Source of the DNA: G963665185 sp963665185
GTDB taxonomy: Bacteria > Desulfobacterota > Desulfovibrionia > Desulfovibrionales > Desulfovibrionaceae
Direction: 5' to 3'
NCBI GenBank assembly: GCA_963665185.2
Contig: CAXXPO010000008.1
Coordinates: 183,711 to 247,710, forward strand
DNA length: 64,000 nucleotides
Below the pieces are notes generated by a model. It made no database searches and had not been told where the DNA came from. It worked only from the letters and a program-made list of their open reading frames with translations. This document shows, in pieces, positions 38,779 through 47,028 of this stretch. How positions within the stretch are numbered: the stretch's first letter is position 1; each line of letters opens with the position of its first letter. Made by a program: the position numbers and the translations under genes.

Positions 38779-38803
38779 GGGCCGGCGCGTCCTGCGCCGG
38801 CCC
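38779..38803. repeat. 10-bp GC hairpin between slipin and epimerase genes
   Basis: GGGCCGGCGC (38779-38788) pairs with GCGCCGGCCC (38794-38803) around a five-base loop. No T-run follows, so it may be a weak terminator or an mRNA stability element. Confidence 0.5.
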
Positions 38804-38839
38804 GCGGTAAAAATCACCACCATAGACCAAGGATGACCA

Positions 38840-39847
38840 ATGAAGTGCCTCGTCACCGGCGCAGCCGGTTTTATTGGATACCATCTGTCCAAAAGATATC
38901 TTGATATGGGGTATGAGGTCGTAGGCCTGGACTGCCTTAACGACTACTATTCCGTAGATTTGAAAAAGGACCGTTTGGCCCGGCTGCAAGCGTATCCGGC
39001 CTTTGCCCATGTAAACATCGATCTTGCCGACCGTGGGGCCATGGCCGACCTGTTTGCCGTTGAAAAGTTCGATCTGGTCGTGAATCTGGCTGCCCAGGCC
39101 GGCGTGCGCCACAGTCTCGACCACCCCGAGGACTACATCCAGTCCAACATCGTAGGCTTTGCCAATGTGTTGGAAGGATGCCGCCACAACAAGGTCAAGC
39201 ACCTTGTGTTTGCATCCTCTTCCTCCGTGTATGGTTTGAACACGAAGATGCCGTTCAGCATCCACGACAACGTGGACCATCCCATCAGTCTGTACGCCGC
39301 CAGCAAAAAATCCAACGAACTGATGGCCCACTCCTACAGCCATCTGTTCAATCTGCCCTGCACGGGGCTACGATTCTTTACGGTGTACGGGCCGTGGGGA
39401 CGCCCCGACATGGCCTTGTTTCTGTTTACCAAGGGTATTGTTGAAGGCACTCCCATCAAGGTTTTCAACCACGGCAAGATGCGCCGCGACTTCACGTATA
39501 TCGACGACATTGTCGAGGGGGTCGTCCGCGTATCGCAGAAAGTCCCGACTCCAAACCCTTCCTGGGACGGGGCCGATCCGGATCCGGGAACCAGCCCGGC
39601 TCCGTTCAGGGTGTACAACATCGGCAACAACAATACCGTGGAGCTGGAGCGCTATATCGGCGCCATCGAGGAGGTGCTGGGCAAGAAAGCCATCAAGGAA
39701 TACCTGCCCATGCAGCCCGGAGACGTTCCAGCCTCCTTTGCCGATGTGGAAGATCTGCAAAACGATGTCGGCTTCAAGCCCAACACCTCCATTGAAGAGG
39801 GGATAGGCAAGTTTCTTGAATGGTACCGGGAATACTACAAGGTGTAG
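38840..39847 (+). CDS. NAD-dependent nucleotide-sugar epimerase (UDP-glucuronate 4-epimerase type)
   Basis: A short-chain dehydrogenase of the extended type with 335 residues. The NAD loop TGAAGFIGYHLSKRYL is at the N-terminus. SSSSVYGLN and YAASKKSNELMAHSY supply the Ser and Tyr-x-x-x-Lys catalytic residues. RDFTYIDDIVEGVVRV and MQPGDVPASFADVEDLQ are the usual C-terminal marks. The overall pattern (NDYYSVDLKKDRL, FFTVYGPWGRPDMAL) is that of UDP-glucuronate epimerases used for surface polysaccharides. It stands alone with an AAGGA ribosome-binding site and a terminator after it. Confidence 0.88.
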   Translation: MKCLVTGAAGFIGYHLSKRYLDMGYEVVGLDCLNDYYSVDLKKDRLARLQAYPAFAHVNIDLADRGAMADLFAVEKFDLVVNLAAQAGVRHSLDHPEDYIQSNIVGFANVLEGCRHNKVKHLVFASSSSVYGLNTKMPFSIHDNVDHPISLYAASKKSNELMAHSYSHLFNLPCTGLRFFTVYGPWGRPDMALFLFTKGIVEGTPIKVFNHGKMRRDFTYIDDIVEGVVRVSQKVPTPNPSWDGADPDPGTSPAPFRVYNIGNNNTVELERYIGAIEEVLGKKAIKEYLPMQPGDVPASFADVEDLQNDVGFKPNTSIEEGIGKFLEWYREYYKV

Positions 39848-39879
39848 TCGCGGCTCCCTGGCTTTGGTCTTGTTTTCCT

Positions 39880-39914
39880 GCTCCTCGCCGCGTTTGCGGC
39901 GGGGGGCTTTTTTT
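39880..39914 (+). terminator. Intrinsic terminator after the epimerase gene
   Basis: A 12-bp stem with some G-T pairs (GCTCCTCGCCGC against GCGGCGGGGGGC, loop GTTT) is followed directly by seven T residues. Confidence 0.85.
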
Positions 39915-40058
39915 GTGTCATGCCGGTTCCAGACTGGTTGCACTGCTTTAATTTATTCGTTTTTTTAGAGGATGGGAGGTGAATTCTTTAAATCTTCTCT
40001 TTTATGTTCTTTTCTTTTTTTTTATTCCTGCGTACAACTCGTGAGGACGACAACACGC

Positions 40059-40074
40059 TGTTTCACGTGAAACA
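40059..40074. promoter_or_regulatory. parS: parS centromere site, perfect consensus
   Basis: TGTTTCACGTGAAACA matches the bacterial parS consensus at all 16 positions. It lies 34 bp upstream of parA, so ParB spreading from it would also cover the parA promoter. Confidence 0.95.
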
Positions 40075-40107
40075 TTCAAGCGGATAAGCAACGGGAGATG
40101 CCCTGCC

Positions 40108-40881
40108 ATGCCAAGGACCATTGTTGTAGCGAACCAGAAAGGCGGCGTTGGAAAAACCACCACCTCTGTGAATCTTGCCGCGTGTCTGGCTGTTATGGAG
40201 AAAAAAGTCCTGTTGGTGGACTGCGATCCGCAGGGAAATGCTTCAAGTGGCGTGGGCGTGTATCTGGATGAAGGGCAACCGGATTTGTACAGGGCATTGT
40301 TTGACCACACCAATGTTCAGAGTGCGATTTATTCGACGGAACTTCCCTTTCTTTCCCTGCTTCCTGCGTCGCAGGATCTGGTCGGGGCGGAATTGGAGTT
40401 GGCCGACAAGCTCGGTAGGGAGTTCTATTTGCGGGACTTGCTGGACACTTTGGAAAACGACTATGATTATATCCTCATCGACTGCCCTCCATCGTTGGGC
40501 CTGCTTACGGTGAATGCCTTGTGCGCTGCTCGCGAGCTTCTTGTTCCGCTGCAATGCGAGTATTATGCGCTGGAGGGCATAGCCCAGCTTTTGAAGACGT
40601 TCACCCTGGTGCAGAAGAGGTTGAACCCGGGCCTGAATTTACTTGGGGTTGTGCTGACCATGTTCGACAGGCGGAACAAGCTGTCAAACCAGGTGAAAAA
40701 TGAAGTGCGCAAAACATTTCCAGCGGATATCTTTGAAACCATTGTTCCCAGAAATGTAAGGCTTTCCGAAGCGCCCAGCTTCGGAAAGCCCATTATTTCG
40801 TACGACATCAAATCTGTGGGGGCCAGGGCGTACTTGTCTCTGGCGCAGGAGGTTGTGCGGCGCAAAGCCGGGGTTCGCTAG
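40108..40881 (+). CDS. parA: Chromosome partitioning ATPase ParA (Soj)
   Basis: The product has 257 residues. The deviant Walker A VVANQKGGVGKTTTSVNLA, Walker A' VLLVDCDPQGNASS and Walker B YILIDCPPSLGLLT are all intact. No N-terminal DNA-binding extension is present, so it is the chromosomal type. It works with ParB and parS to segregate the origin region. A perfect parS lies just upstream, and parB lies 0.6 kb downstream beyond an oppositely oriented gene. Confidence 0.96.
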   Translation: MPRTIVVANQKGGVGKTTTSVNLAACLAVMEKKVLLVDCDPQGNASSGVGVYLDEGQPDLYRALFDHTNVQSAIYSTELPFLSLLPASQDLVGAELELADKLGREFYLRDLLDTLENDYDYILIDCPPSLGLLTVNALCAARELLVPLQCEYYALEGIAQLLKTFTLVQKRLNPGLNLLGVVLTMFDRRNKLSNQVKNEVRKTFPADIFETIVPRNVRLSEAPSFGKPIISYDIKSVGARAYLSLAQEVVRRKAGVR

Positions 40882-40911
40882 GCGGAAGATTCGAAAAGGC
40901 CGAGTGCAGAC

Positions 40912-41355
40912 TCAACCGTACACGGCATTCAGTTTGGGGTCTTTTTCTTTGCAATAAGGTGTTGTGGATGTTTCGATGCCGTCTTTGAAATGTTTTTTTG
41001 TAACCTTGGCCTTGCATGTATTGCAGCGAAAATTTACCAACCCGGCGATATTTGCGGACATCAATCTGAATTTTCGGGGAGAGTCTTCCTGCCAGTGTGA
41101 GGTGGCGTTCCCGCAGGCTTCGCAAACGACTTCGTAGTTCACCGGGTAGGGGAAGTCCCAGTAGGATACCAGCGTTTCCCACCCATCCATGGGCTCTGGA
41201 ATTTCCGGTTCCTCTGTGCAAACAGGTGCGTTTCCGTCAAGGTAGGGGGCAACAATGGGTTCTATTTTTTCCCATAACTCTGCGCTTACAAGAACGCCTT
41301 CAAAATTTTCGTCTTTGTCAAAAAGAAACATGACGGGTTTGTTCATGCCTGGCAT
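40912..41355 (-). CDS. Zinc-ribbon-like hypothetical protein between parA and parB
   Basis: A 147-residue protein on the strand opposite to parA and parB. Start ATG 41355 follows GGAG; the frame is open to 41475. The N-terminal half reads FLFDKDENFEGVLVSAELWE, then EPMDGWETLVSYWDFPYPVN. The C-terminal half has two C-x-x-C pairs (CEACGN and CNTCKAK), likely one zinc site. No catalytic motif is seen, and I do not recognise a named family. Its 3' end converges with parA, and its 5' end diverges from parB, so it splits the usual parAB operon and forces parB to have its own promoter. Confidence 0.75.
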   Translation of the reverse strand: MPGMNKPVMFLFDKDENFEGVLVSAELWEKIEPIVAPYLDGNAPVCTEEPEIPEPMDGWETLVSYWDFPYPVNYEVVCEACGNATSHWQEDSPRKFRLMSANIAGLVNFRCNTCKAKVTKKHFKDGIETSTTPYCKEKDPKLNAVYG

Positions 41356-41462
41356 GGGCTGCTCCGGTTTTTTGTTCTGGGTTGACGAGATTTCTTTTGT
41401 GTACTCATGGCAGGCAGCGGGTTTGTCTGTCAAGAACGCTAAAAAATGAATAGGAGTTACAT

Positions 41463-42401
41463 ATGGCTGCGCCAAACAGAGGATTGGGAAGAGGGCTGGA
41501 CGCGCTTTTGGGCGGGCTTCCGAAAGATGCCAAGGACCCGCAGGTCCGGCTGTTGTCTATTCCTTCCATTCAGCCCAACCCCAAGCAGCCACGCAGATCC
41601 TTCGACGAAACCGCTCTGAACGAGCTGGCCGACTCCATCCGCAGCCAGGGTGTTTTGCAGCCCATTCTGGTCCGGCCGCAGCCCGACAGGCGCAACGGCT
41701 ATGAACTTGTCGCCGGGGAACGTCGCTGGAGGGCCGCACAGCTTGCCGGGCTGGGCGAAATTCCCGCCCTTATCCGGGAAATGAGCGAGCAGGAAAGCCT
41801 GGCAGTGGCACTGGTCGAGAATCTGCAGCGCGAGGACCTCAATATTCTGGAAGAGGCAAAGGGATTTCATGATTTGCAGGACAGGTTCGGCCTGAGCCAG
41901 GACGAGCTTGCCCGTTATGTCGGCAAAAGCCGTTCCGCTGTCGCCAACACCCTGCGCCTGCTGCAGCTCCCGGACAACATGCAGCTGGATCTTTCCGCCG
42001 GCACGCTCAGCGCCGGCCATGCCAGGGCGCTTATGTCCATTACCGACCCGGCCATGCAATCCGAACTCCGGGACCGCATCCTGGCGGCGGGTCTGTCCGT
42101 GCGTCAGGCCGAAGCCCAGGCCGCCCACTGGAAGGCCCATGGTTCCCTGCCCCGGGAAGGCGGACAGGGGAAACGCAAATCCATGGATGGGGTGGAAGAT
42201 GAATTTGCGGCTGCGCAAGCCGGTACTTCCGCGACAGCCCATGCCCAGACCCTGGACACCATGGAAAACGACATTGCCCACAACCTGGGCGTGCGGGTAA
42301 AGTGCAGCGGGAATGCGGGCAAGGGGCGGATTTCCTTGTACTTCACCAGTGAAGAGGAAAGAGAGTCCCTTTTGCGGACCCTGACGCGAAGCCCTGCCTG
42401 A
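41463..42401 (+). CDS. parB: Chromosome partitioning protein ParB (Spo0J)
   Basis: The product has 312 residues. The N-terminal CTPase/ParB domain has IQPNPKQPRRSFDETALNEL, the GERRWRAAQLAGL arginine motif and VENLQREDLN. The helix-turn-helix region follows (SQDELARYVGKSRSAVANTL), which reads parS. A dimerisation domain ends the protein (ENDIAHNLGVRVKCSGNAGK). TAGGAG precedes ATG 41463. Confidence 0.96.
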   Translation: MAAPNRGLGRGLDALLGGLPKDAKDPQVRLLSIPSIQPNPKQPRRSFDETALNELADSIRSQGVLQPILVRPQPDRRNGYELVAGERRWRAAQLAGLGEIPALIREMSEQESLAVALVENLQREDLNILEEAKGFHDLQDRFGLSQDELARYVGKSRSAVANTLRLLQLPDNMQLDLSAGTLSAGHARALMSITDPAMQSELRDRILAAGLSVRQAEAQAAHWKAHGSLPREGGQGKRKSMDGVEDEFAAAQAGTSATAHAQTLDTMENDIAHNLGVRVKCSGNAGKGRISLYFTSEEERESLLRTLTRSPA

Positions 42402-42426
42402 AAAAACATGTGGTCGCGTTCTTTTT

Positions 42427-42435
42427 GGGGGGGGG
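42427..42435. repeat. Run of nine G residues between parB and the STAS gene
   Basis: An uninterrupted G9 follows TTTTT and lies 80 bp upstream of the STAS gene start. Such tracts slip during replication and are also prone to sequencing error. Confidence 0.6.
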
Positions 42436-42514
42436 CGGCTGAAAATCGGTTGTTTGGCTTGCGCCTCGTGTAGGTTTGAGGGCATTATGCATTGGTGACG
42501 CAAAAAAAGGCGGT

Positions 42515-42832
42515 ATGAATATGGCACCAGGCAGCACTTGGGATATGACCGAAGACAGGGACAACGGGAGCATCTCCATCAGCGGTGAGATCGACTACAC
42601 CGTCACGCCCGAGTTGCGATCCCGGTTTAGGGCGTTCATCGATTCCACCGGGGACGACGTCAAGTTGGATCTTTCCGGTCTGCAATACCTGGACAGTTCC
42701 GGTCTGGCCGTGCTCATCGAGGCGCGGCGGCTTCTTGACGGCAAGGGAAGGGGAATCGTCATTCTGTCCCTGACTCCGCAGGTCAAGAAAATTTTGCAGC
42801 TGACGCAGGTGAGCACCTTGTTCGGAATCTGA
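42515..42832 (+). CDS. STAS-domain protein (anti-anti-sigma or MlaB-like)
   Basis: A 105-residue STAS domain: ISISGEIDYTVTPELRSRF, then VKLDLSGLQYLDSSGLAVLI with a conserved serine that an RsbW-type kinase would phosphorylate. ATG 42515 follows AAGGCGG. It lies 186 bp before mlaE. In enteric bacteria MlaB, a STAS protein, is part of the MlaFEDB complex, so it may be the MlaB of this operon. The intact serine leaves the alternative that it answers to the RsbW-like kinase at 16378. Confidence 0.85.
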   Translation: MNMAPGSTWDMTEDRDNGSISISGEIDYTVTPELRSRFRAFIDSTGDDVKLDLSGLQYLDSSGLAVLIEARRLLDGKGRGIVILSLTPQVKKILQLTQVSTLFGI

Positions 42833-43018
42833 TTTTTTCAGGTCCGGTGTCGCTTATGCGGGACCGGGTTTTTGGTGGGGGCTTCTGTTCATGGAATACT
42901 GTGGCAACATGGTTTTTGTCTTGCCGGGCACACGATGCGGTCGCCGACTGTCCGTTGCGTCGGACTGTGGGAAAAATCCCTTCGGAGCCGTCCTTTGCCG
43001 CATTGGTCCGGAGGACGC

Positions 43019-43771
43019 ATGAACAGGGATTTCCAGGTCCTGACCTGGATGATAGGCCGGCTGCTCGGCTGTCTGGGGAGATTGTTCGTTCGAACCAAGC
43101 CGTTTTACCGGCAGGAAATCTATAAGACCCTTTCCCGCGTTGGCGCGGATTCCATTGCCATCGTCAGTGTCATCGCGGCGTGTACCGGCATTATCCTGGC
43201 GTTGCAGGCCGCCCAGCAACTGGAAAAAGTGGGGGCCATCTCCTACGTGGCCAACCTGGTGGGTGTGACCATCCTCATGGAGCTTGGCCCGCTGCTTACG
43301 GCCATCATCATCACCGGCCGTTCCGGGGCAGCCTTTGCCGCGGAAATCGCGGCCATGCAGATTTCCGAAGAAATCGACGCCCTCGAGGTCATGGGACTCG
43401 AGCCGGTTCAATACCTTGTGTGGCCGAAATTTCTGGCCATGATCGTCATGGTTCCCTGTCTGACCATCATTGCCGATATCGTGGGCATCTGCGCGGGCGG
43501 CATTTTTTCTTCCGCCTTTTTGGGAATCAACAGCAAGCTGTATTTCGAGCAGAGCGTCAGTTTTCTTCAGCCGCGTTTTTTGTATACCGGGCTGATCAAA
43601 AGCCTCGGGTTTGGCGTGACCATTGCCGTTATCGGTTGCTGGCAGGGCTTTCTGGCCAGGAAGGGGGCAGCGGATGTGGGAAAGATGACCACGCGGGCCG
43701 TGGTGCAATCCATTTTTCTCATTATCCTGCTGGATTTGTTTTTTACAACCTTGAACTATCTTTTCAGGTAG
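43019..43771 (+). CDS. mlaE: Mla-type lipid ABC transporter permease
   Basis: The product has 250 residues in the MlaE family (five to six membrane segments). Diagnostic stretches are GIILALQAAQQLEKVGA, ELGPLLTAIIITGRSGAAFA, AEIAAMQISEEIDALEVMG and the QSIFLIILLDLFFTTLNYLF end. CGGAGGAC precedes ATG 43019. The operon mlaE-mlaF-mlaD-lipoprotein moves phospholipid between the inner and outer membranes and helps keep outer-membrane asymmetry. Confidence 0.93.
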   Translation: MNRDFQVLTWMIGRLLGCLGRLFVRTKPFYRQEIYKTLSRVGADSIAIVSVIAACTGIILALQAAQQLEKVGAISYVANLVGVTILMELGPLLTAIIITGRSGAAFAAEIAAMQISEEIDALEVMGLEPVQYLVWPKFLAMIVMVPCLTIIADIVGICAGGIFSSAFLGINSKLYFEQSVSFLQPRFLYTGLIKSLGFGVTIAVIGCWQGFLARKGAADVGKMTTRAVVQSIFLIILLDLFFTTLNYLFR

Positions 43772-43775
43772 AACC

Positions 43776-44546
43776 ATGGCCCTTACGCGTGCCGGCGCCC
43801 CGCATATAAATTTTCGAAACCTCAAGCTCGGGTATCCCGGCAAGGTGGTCATCGACCATCTGGACGGCGACCTCCCCGCTGGAAAGATTTCCGTCATTCT
43901 CGGCGGCTCCGGGTGTGGAAAATCCACGCTGCTGCGCCATATCCTGGGCCTTTCCAAGCCCATGGGCGGACATATCATGGTGGACGGAAAGGATCTCTGC
44001 GCCATGTCCAAGCTCGAGGCCAAGCAGCTCAAACGCAACATGGGCGTTCTTTTCCAGGACGGTGCTCTGCTCGGCTCGCTCACCCTGGGCGAAAACGTGG
44101 CCCTGCCCATGATGGAACATTCGGATCTGCAGGAGGACATCATTGAAGATGTCGTGCGCATGAAATTGCGTCTGGTGGGGCTGGAACCGTTTCTGCACTA
44201 CTATCCCAGCGAACTTTCCGGAGGCATGCGCAAGCGGGCCGGACTGGCACGGGCCATGGTCATGGACCCTGGCGTGCTCATGTGCGACGAGCCGTCCGCC
44301 GGTCTGGACCCCATTACCGCGGCAGATCTTGACCAGCTCATACTGCTGCTCAAGGAAACATTCAGCATGACCATCGTTGTGGTCACGCACGATCTGGACA
44401 GCCTGAAAACCATTGCGGATCATGTTATAGTCCTGCATGAAGGTAAGGATTTGTACCAGGGCGATCTGGCAGGATTGCTGGAATGCCGGGATCCCTACAT
44501 TCAGGACTTTTTGAAGCGCAAGCCCAGGAACGGCCACAGCCTTTAG
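43776..44546 (+). CDS. mlaF: Mla-type lipid ABC transporter ATPase
   Basis: The product has 256 residues. Walker A is LGGSGCGKSTLLRHI, Q-loop LFQDGAL, signature LSGGMRKRAGLARAM, Walker B VLMCDEPSAGLDP and switch histidine VVVTHD. It follows mlaE by four bases. It is typical of the MlaF group and needs its STAS partner (MlaB) for stability in enteric bacteria. Confidence 0.94.
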   Translation: MALTRAGAPHINFRNLKLGYPGKVVIDHLDGDLPAGKISVILGGSGCGKSTLLRHILGLSKPMGGHIMVDGKDLCAMSKLEAKQLKRNMGVLFQDGALLGSLTLGENVALPMMEHSDLQEDIIEDVVRMKLRLVGLEPFLHYYPSELSGGMRKRAGLARAMVMDPGVLMCDEPSAGLDPITAADLDQLILLLKETFSMTIVVVTHDLDSLKTIADHVIVLHEGKDLYQGDLAGLLECRDPYIQDFLKRKPRNGHSL

Positions 44547-44624
44547 TCGTATGTCGGCGAAGGGCATCCCGTTCTTCTCCAACAATCCGCAAGGCCCGGC
44601 CCCAAGACCAAAAGGCGAGACAAC

Positions 44625-45608
44625 ATGGCGCTTAATCCACAAAGCACGACAAAAGAAACCATCAAGGCCGTAATCACGATCCTGGTGGGCCTGGTCATTC
44701 TATCCGTTTTCATCATTTTTCTGGGTGGCCACAGATTTTGGGAAAAATTCGATCATTACACCATCCGGTTCGAATCCGTGCAGGACCTGACGACCGGACG
44801 GCCCGTGAAATTCGCCGGGCTGGGCATCGGCAAGGTGGAAGCCATAGGCATTTCCAAGGACGACCCTTCCAAGGTGGACGTGACCATCGGAGTGGACCAG
44901 GGATTTGTGCTGTACGCCAACACCAGGGCCAGCATCACGCAAAAGGGGCTGGTGGGGGACAACTATGTTCTGCTGGAACTGGACCCGCCCATAGGGGGGC
45001 CGCTCAAACCCGGTTCCCCCATCCAGGCCAAGAACGCCGTGACCGTGGGCCAGGTCATGGAAAAGGTCGGAACCATGATCGACAATATCACGCCCAGGCT
45101 GGAACGTATTGCCGAGAATATTGAAAAGGTCGTTTCCGACGAAAACACCAGCAATATTTCCGAGATGCTGCGCCAGGCTCCGGGCTTCATCGTCGATGCC
45201 CGAACCACGCTGGCCAGGATGGACGCCGCCCTGGCGACGGTGAAAACGGATTTCCACACCATGTCGGGCAAGGTCGGCAGCGGCATAGACCGGGCCACCG
45301 ACACCATGGACTCGTTGGCCCGCAATCTGAACAGCACGCTGTCCAATGCCGACATCATGCTGCGCAACGTCGAAGGGGAGCTGACCCACAGCCTGCGGAC
45401 AATCACCGCGGAAATGACCACAACCCTGGACAACCTGAACTCCTTCACCATCCAATTGCAGACAGACATGGACTATGACCAGGAGCGTGTTGTTCAGGTG
45501 CTGGACAACGTGAACCGCCTCAGCCGCGACTTGCGCATGCTTAGCCAGTCCCTGCGGGAACGGCCCTGGCAGATCATCTACAAGCCCGAAGGGAGCGCCA
45601 TTCCATGA
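44625..45608 (+). CDS. mlaD: MCE-domain lipid-binding protein
   Basis: The product has 327 residues. One N-terminal membrane anchor (ITILVGLVILSVFIIFLGGH) is followed by an MCE domain (about 45-125: YTIRFESVQDLTTGRPVKFA, GLVGDNYVLLEL) and a long helical, coiled tail rich in asparagine and threonine (about 150-320). This length is longer than E. coli MlaD (183) and similar to the extended forms of other delta-proteobacteria. It starts 78 bp after mlaF and overlaps the lipoprotein by four bases. Confidence 0.9.
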   Translation: MALNPQSTTKETIKAVITILVGLVILSVFIIFLGGHRFWEKFDHYTIRFESVQDLTTGRPVKFAGLGIGKVEAIGISKDDPSKVDVTIGVDQGFVLYANTRASITQKGLVGDNYVLLELDPPIGGPLKPGSPIQAKNAVTVGQVMEKVGTMIDNITPRLERIAENIEKVVSDENTSNISEMLRQAPGFIVDARTTLARMDAALATVKTDFHTMSGKVGSGIDRATDTMDSLARNLNSTLSNADIMLRNVEGELTHSLRTITAEMTTTLDNLNSFTIQLQTDMDYDQERVVQVLDNVNRLSRDLRMLSQSLRERPWQIIYKPEGSAIP

Positions 45609-46222
45609 ACCACTCCATACTGAAATCAATTGCAGGCCTCTGTCTGGGGGCGGTCTTGTTTCTCGGATGCATGGGCAAGCCCGGGCCGGGGGAATCCTTT
45701 TTGCGTCTCGAATTCAGCGGTGTGCCGCAATGCGTTCTGGACGGCAGGACCGAAGGCATCCGTCCCATTGCCATCCGCGACATCGCCTGCCTTCCCAATC
45801 TGGACCGCACGGCCGTCATGTTCGCGGAAGGAAACGTACTGCAACCGAGTCAGGCATGGTATTGGGAAGGCGCTCCCAGCGAGATTCTGACCCAGTATCT
45901 CATCGGCGGGCTGAGCTGCTCCCGGTCGTTTCGCGTGGTCTGGCCGTACAAGCCCAGGGTCGCGCACGAAGCCGTGCTTTCCGGCCGTGTCGAAGCCTTT
46001 GAAGTGCGCCGTACGCCCTCGCCGTCCTTCCGCATCGTCCTGTACATGGACGTGTGGGGACCGGTGGCCAAGGAATGGATGGCCGGCAAGAGCTTCACCG
46101 CAGACGTTCCCATGCGGTCCCTCACAGCCAACGGCATTGCAGAGGCGGCAAACACGGCCCTGGTCAAGGTGCTGGACGACATCCTCGTCTGGCTGGACAG
46201 GGAAGTCGCCCCAAGAAGCTGA
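45605..46222 (+). CDS. ABC-transport auxiliary lipoprotein of the Mla operon
   Basis: A 205-residue lipoprotein with a signal peptide (LCLGAVLFLGC, cysteine near 22). The remainder matches the ABC-type transport auxiliary component pattern: IRPIAIRDIACLPNLDRTAV, ILTQYLIGGLSCSRSFRVV and ISSGR-like VLSGRVEAFEVRR. It starts by a four-base ATGA overlap with mlaD, showing that it belongs to the lipid-transport operon. It probably links the inner-membrane complex to the outer membrane. Confidence 0.85.
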   Translation: MNHSILKSIAGLCLGAVLFLGCMGKPGPGESFLRLEFSGVPQCVLDGRTEGIRPIAIRDIACLPNLDRTAVMFAEGNVLQPSQAWYWEGAPSEILTQYLIGGLSCSRSFRVVWPYKPRVAHEAVLSGRVEAFEVRRTPSPSFRIVLYMDVWGPVAKEWMAGKSFTADVPMRSLTANGIAEAANTALVKVLDDILVWLDREVAPRS

Positions 46223-46257
46223 GGGCGAAACCTTCAGGTCGGAGGAGCAGGGGCGGG

Positions 46258-46638
46258 ATGTTCAAGTTCATTGCAGATATTGCGGAACAGCATATCCGCG
46301 AAGCCATGGACAAGGGAGAGTTCGACAACCTGCATGGAGCAGGCAGGCCGCTCAAGCTCGAAGACGACTCCAATATCCCGCAGGACCTGCGCATGGCCTA
46401 CAAGGTGCTGCGCAATGCCGGATACGTTCCCGAGGAAGTCGCACGCCGCAAAGAGATATCCACGGCCCTGGAGCTTCTGGAAAGCGCGCCCGACGAACAG
46501 GAACGCTACCGCCAGATCCGCAGGCTCAACTACCTGATGCTCAGGCTGAATATGGGCAGGAGCGACAACGCCAATCTGGATGCGGACAGCGAATACTACC
46601 GCAGGGTGTTGGATACACTGGCCAAGGAGAAAGGATAG
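46258..46638 (+). CDS. DUF1992 (DnaJ-C28-like) protein
   Basis: A 126-residue basic protein: MFKFIADIAEQHIREAMDKG, FDNLHGAGRPLKLEDDS and AYKVLRNAGYVPEEVARRKE are the family hallmarks of DUF1992. ATG 46258 follows GGAGGAG. The family is related to the human DNAJC28 domain, but bacterial copies lack the J-domain and their role is unknown. It lies 35 bp after the Mla lipoprotein and could be co-transcribed. Confidence 0.88.
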   Translation: MFKFIADIAEQHIREAMDKGEFDNLHGAGRPLKLEDDSNIPQDLRMAYKVLRNAGYVPEEVARRKEISTALELLESAPDEQERYRQIRRLNYLMLRLNMGRSDNANLDADSEYYRRVLDTLAKEKG

Positions 46639-47028
46639 GGCTGGGGCGGCGTACCTGCTGCCCGGTCGGGGCGCTGCCCCGACACCCCGCCGGAGGCGTT
46701 GCCTCTGGACTCCACCAGGGCCATGATGGCCCTGGACCCGCGCTTTGTGCGTCACGAATAAGGGCCGGAGAAACAAGCTGCGCTTGCTTTTCCGGCCCTT
46801 ATTCGTGACGTACGGGGGCCTGTTTGAAGAAGGGGCGTTCCGTGCCTTTCCTCTGGCCGGCCTTGGAAGGCGGGCAATTGTATTTCGTCCTGTGGTGCTC
46901 CGCCTGTTTGTTCCTGTTTTGTCCCGACCGGCAAACGTCTTTGGAAAGGGGAAGCGCGAGGGGGAAGAACTCTCTGAAGAAAGGTTTTCCCCTCGCATCT
47001 TTTTTCCCCTTCCGTCTTCCTCTCCCTT
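46639..47028. other. Convergent intergenic region with GC-rich repeat
   Basis: No gene is supported between the DUF1992 gene and rsmB. The left part carries GC-rich repeat text (CCAGGG...CATGATG...CCTGGACCCG, 46715-46740) shared at 23 of 26 positions with 54175-54200. The centre is the long hairpin listed separately, and the right part has no recognisable motif. Confidence 0.6.
46750..46810. repeat. Long intergenic hairpin (dispersed repeat family, copy 2)
   Basis: Positions 46750-46778 pair with 46782-46810 (29 bp, two mismatches) around a TGC loop. The inner part (CAAGC/GCTTG, then CTTTTCCGGCC) matches the copy at 16886-16952, although the outer arms differ. It lies between convergent genes. 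Confidence 0.75.
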
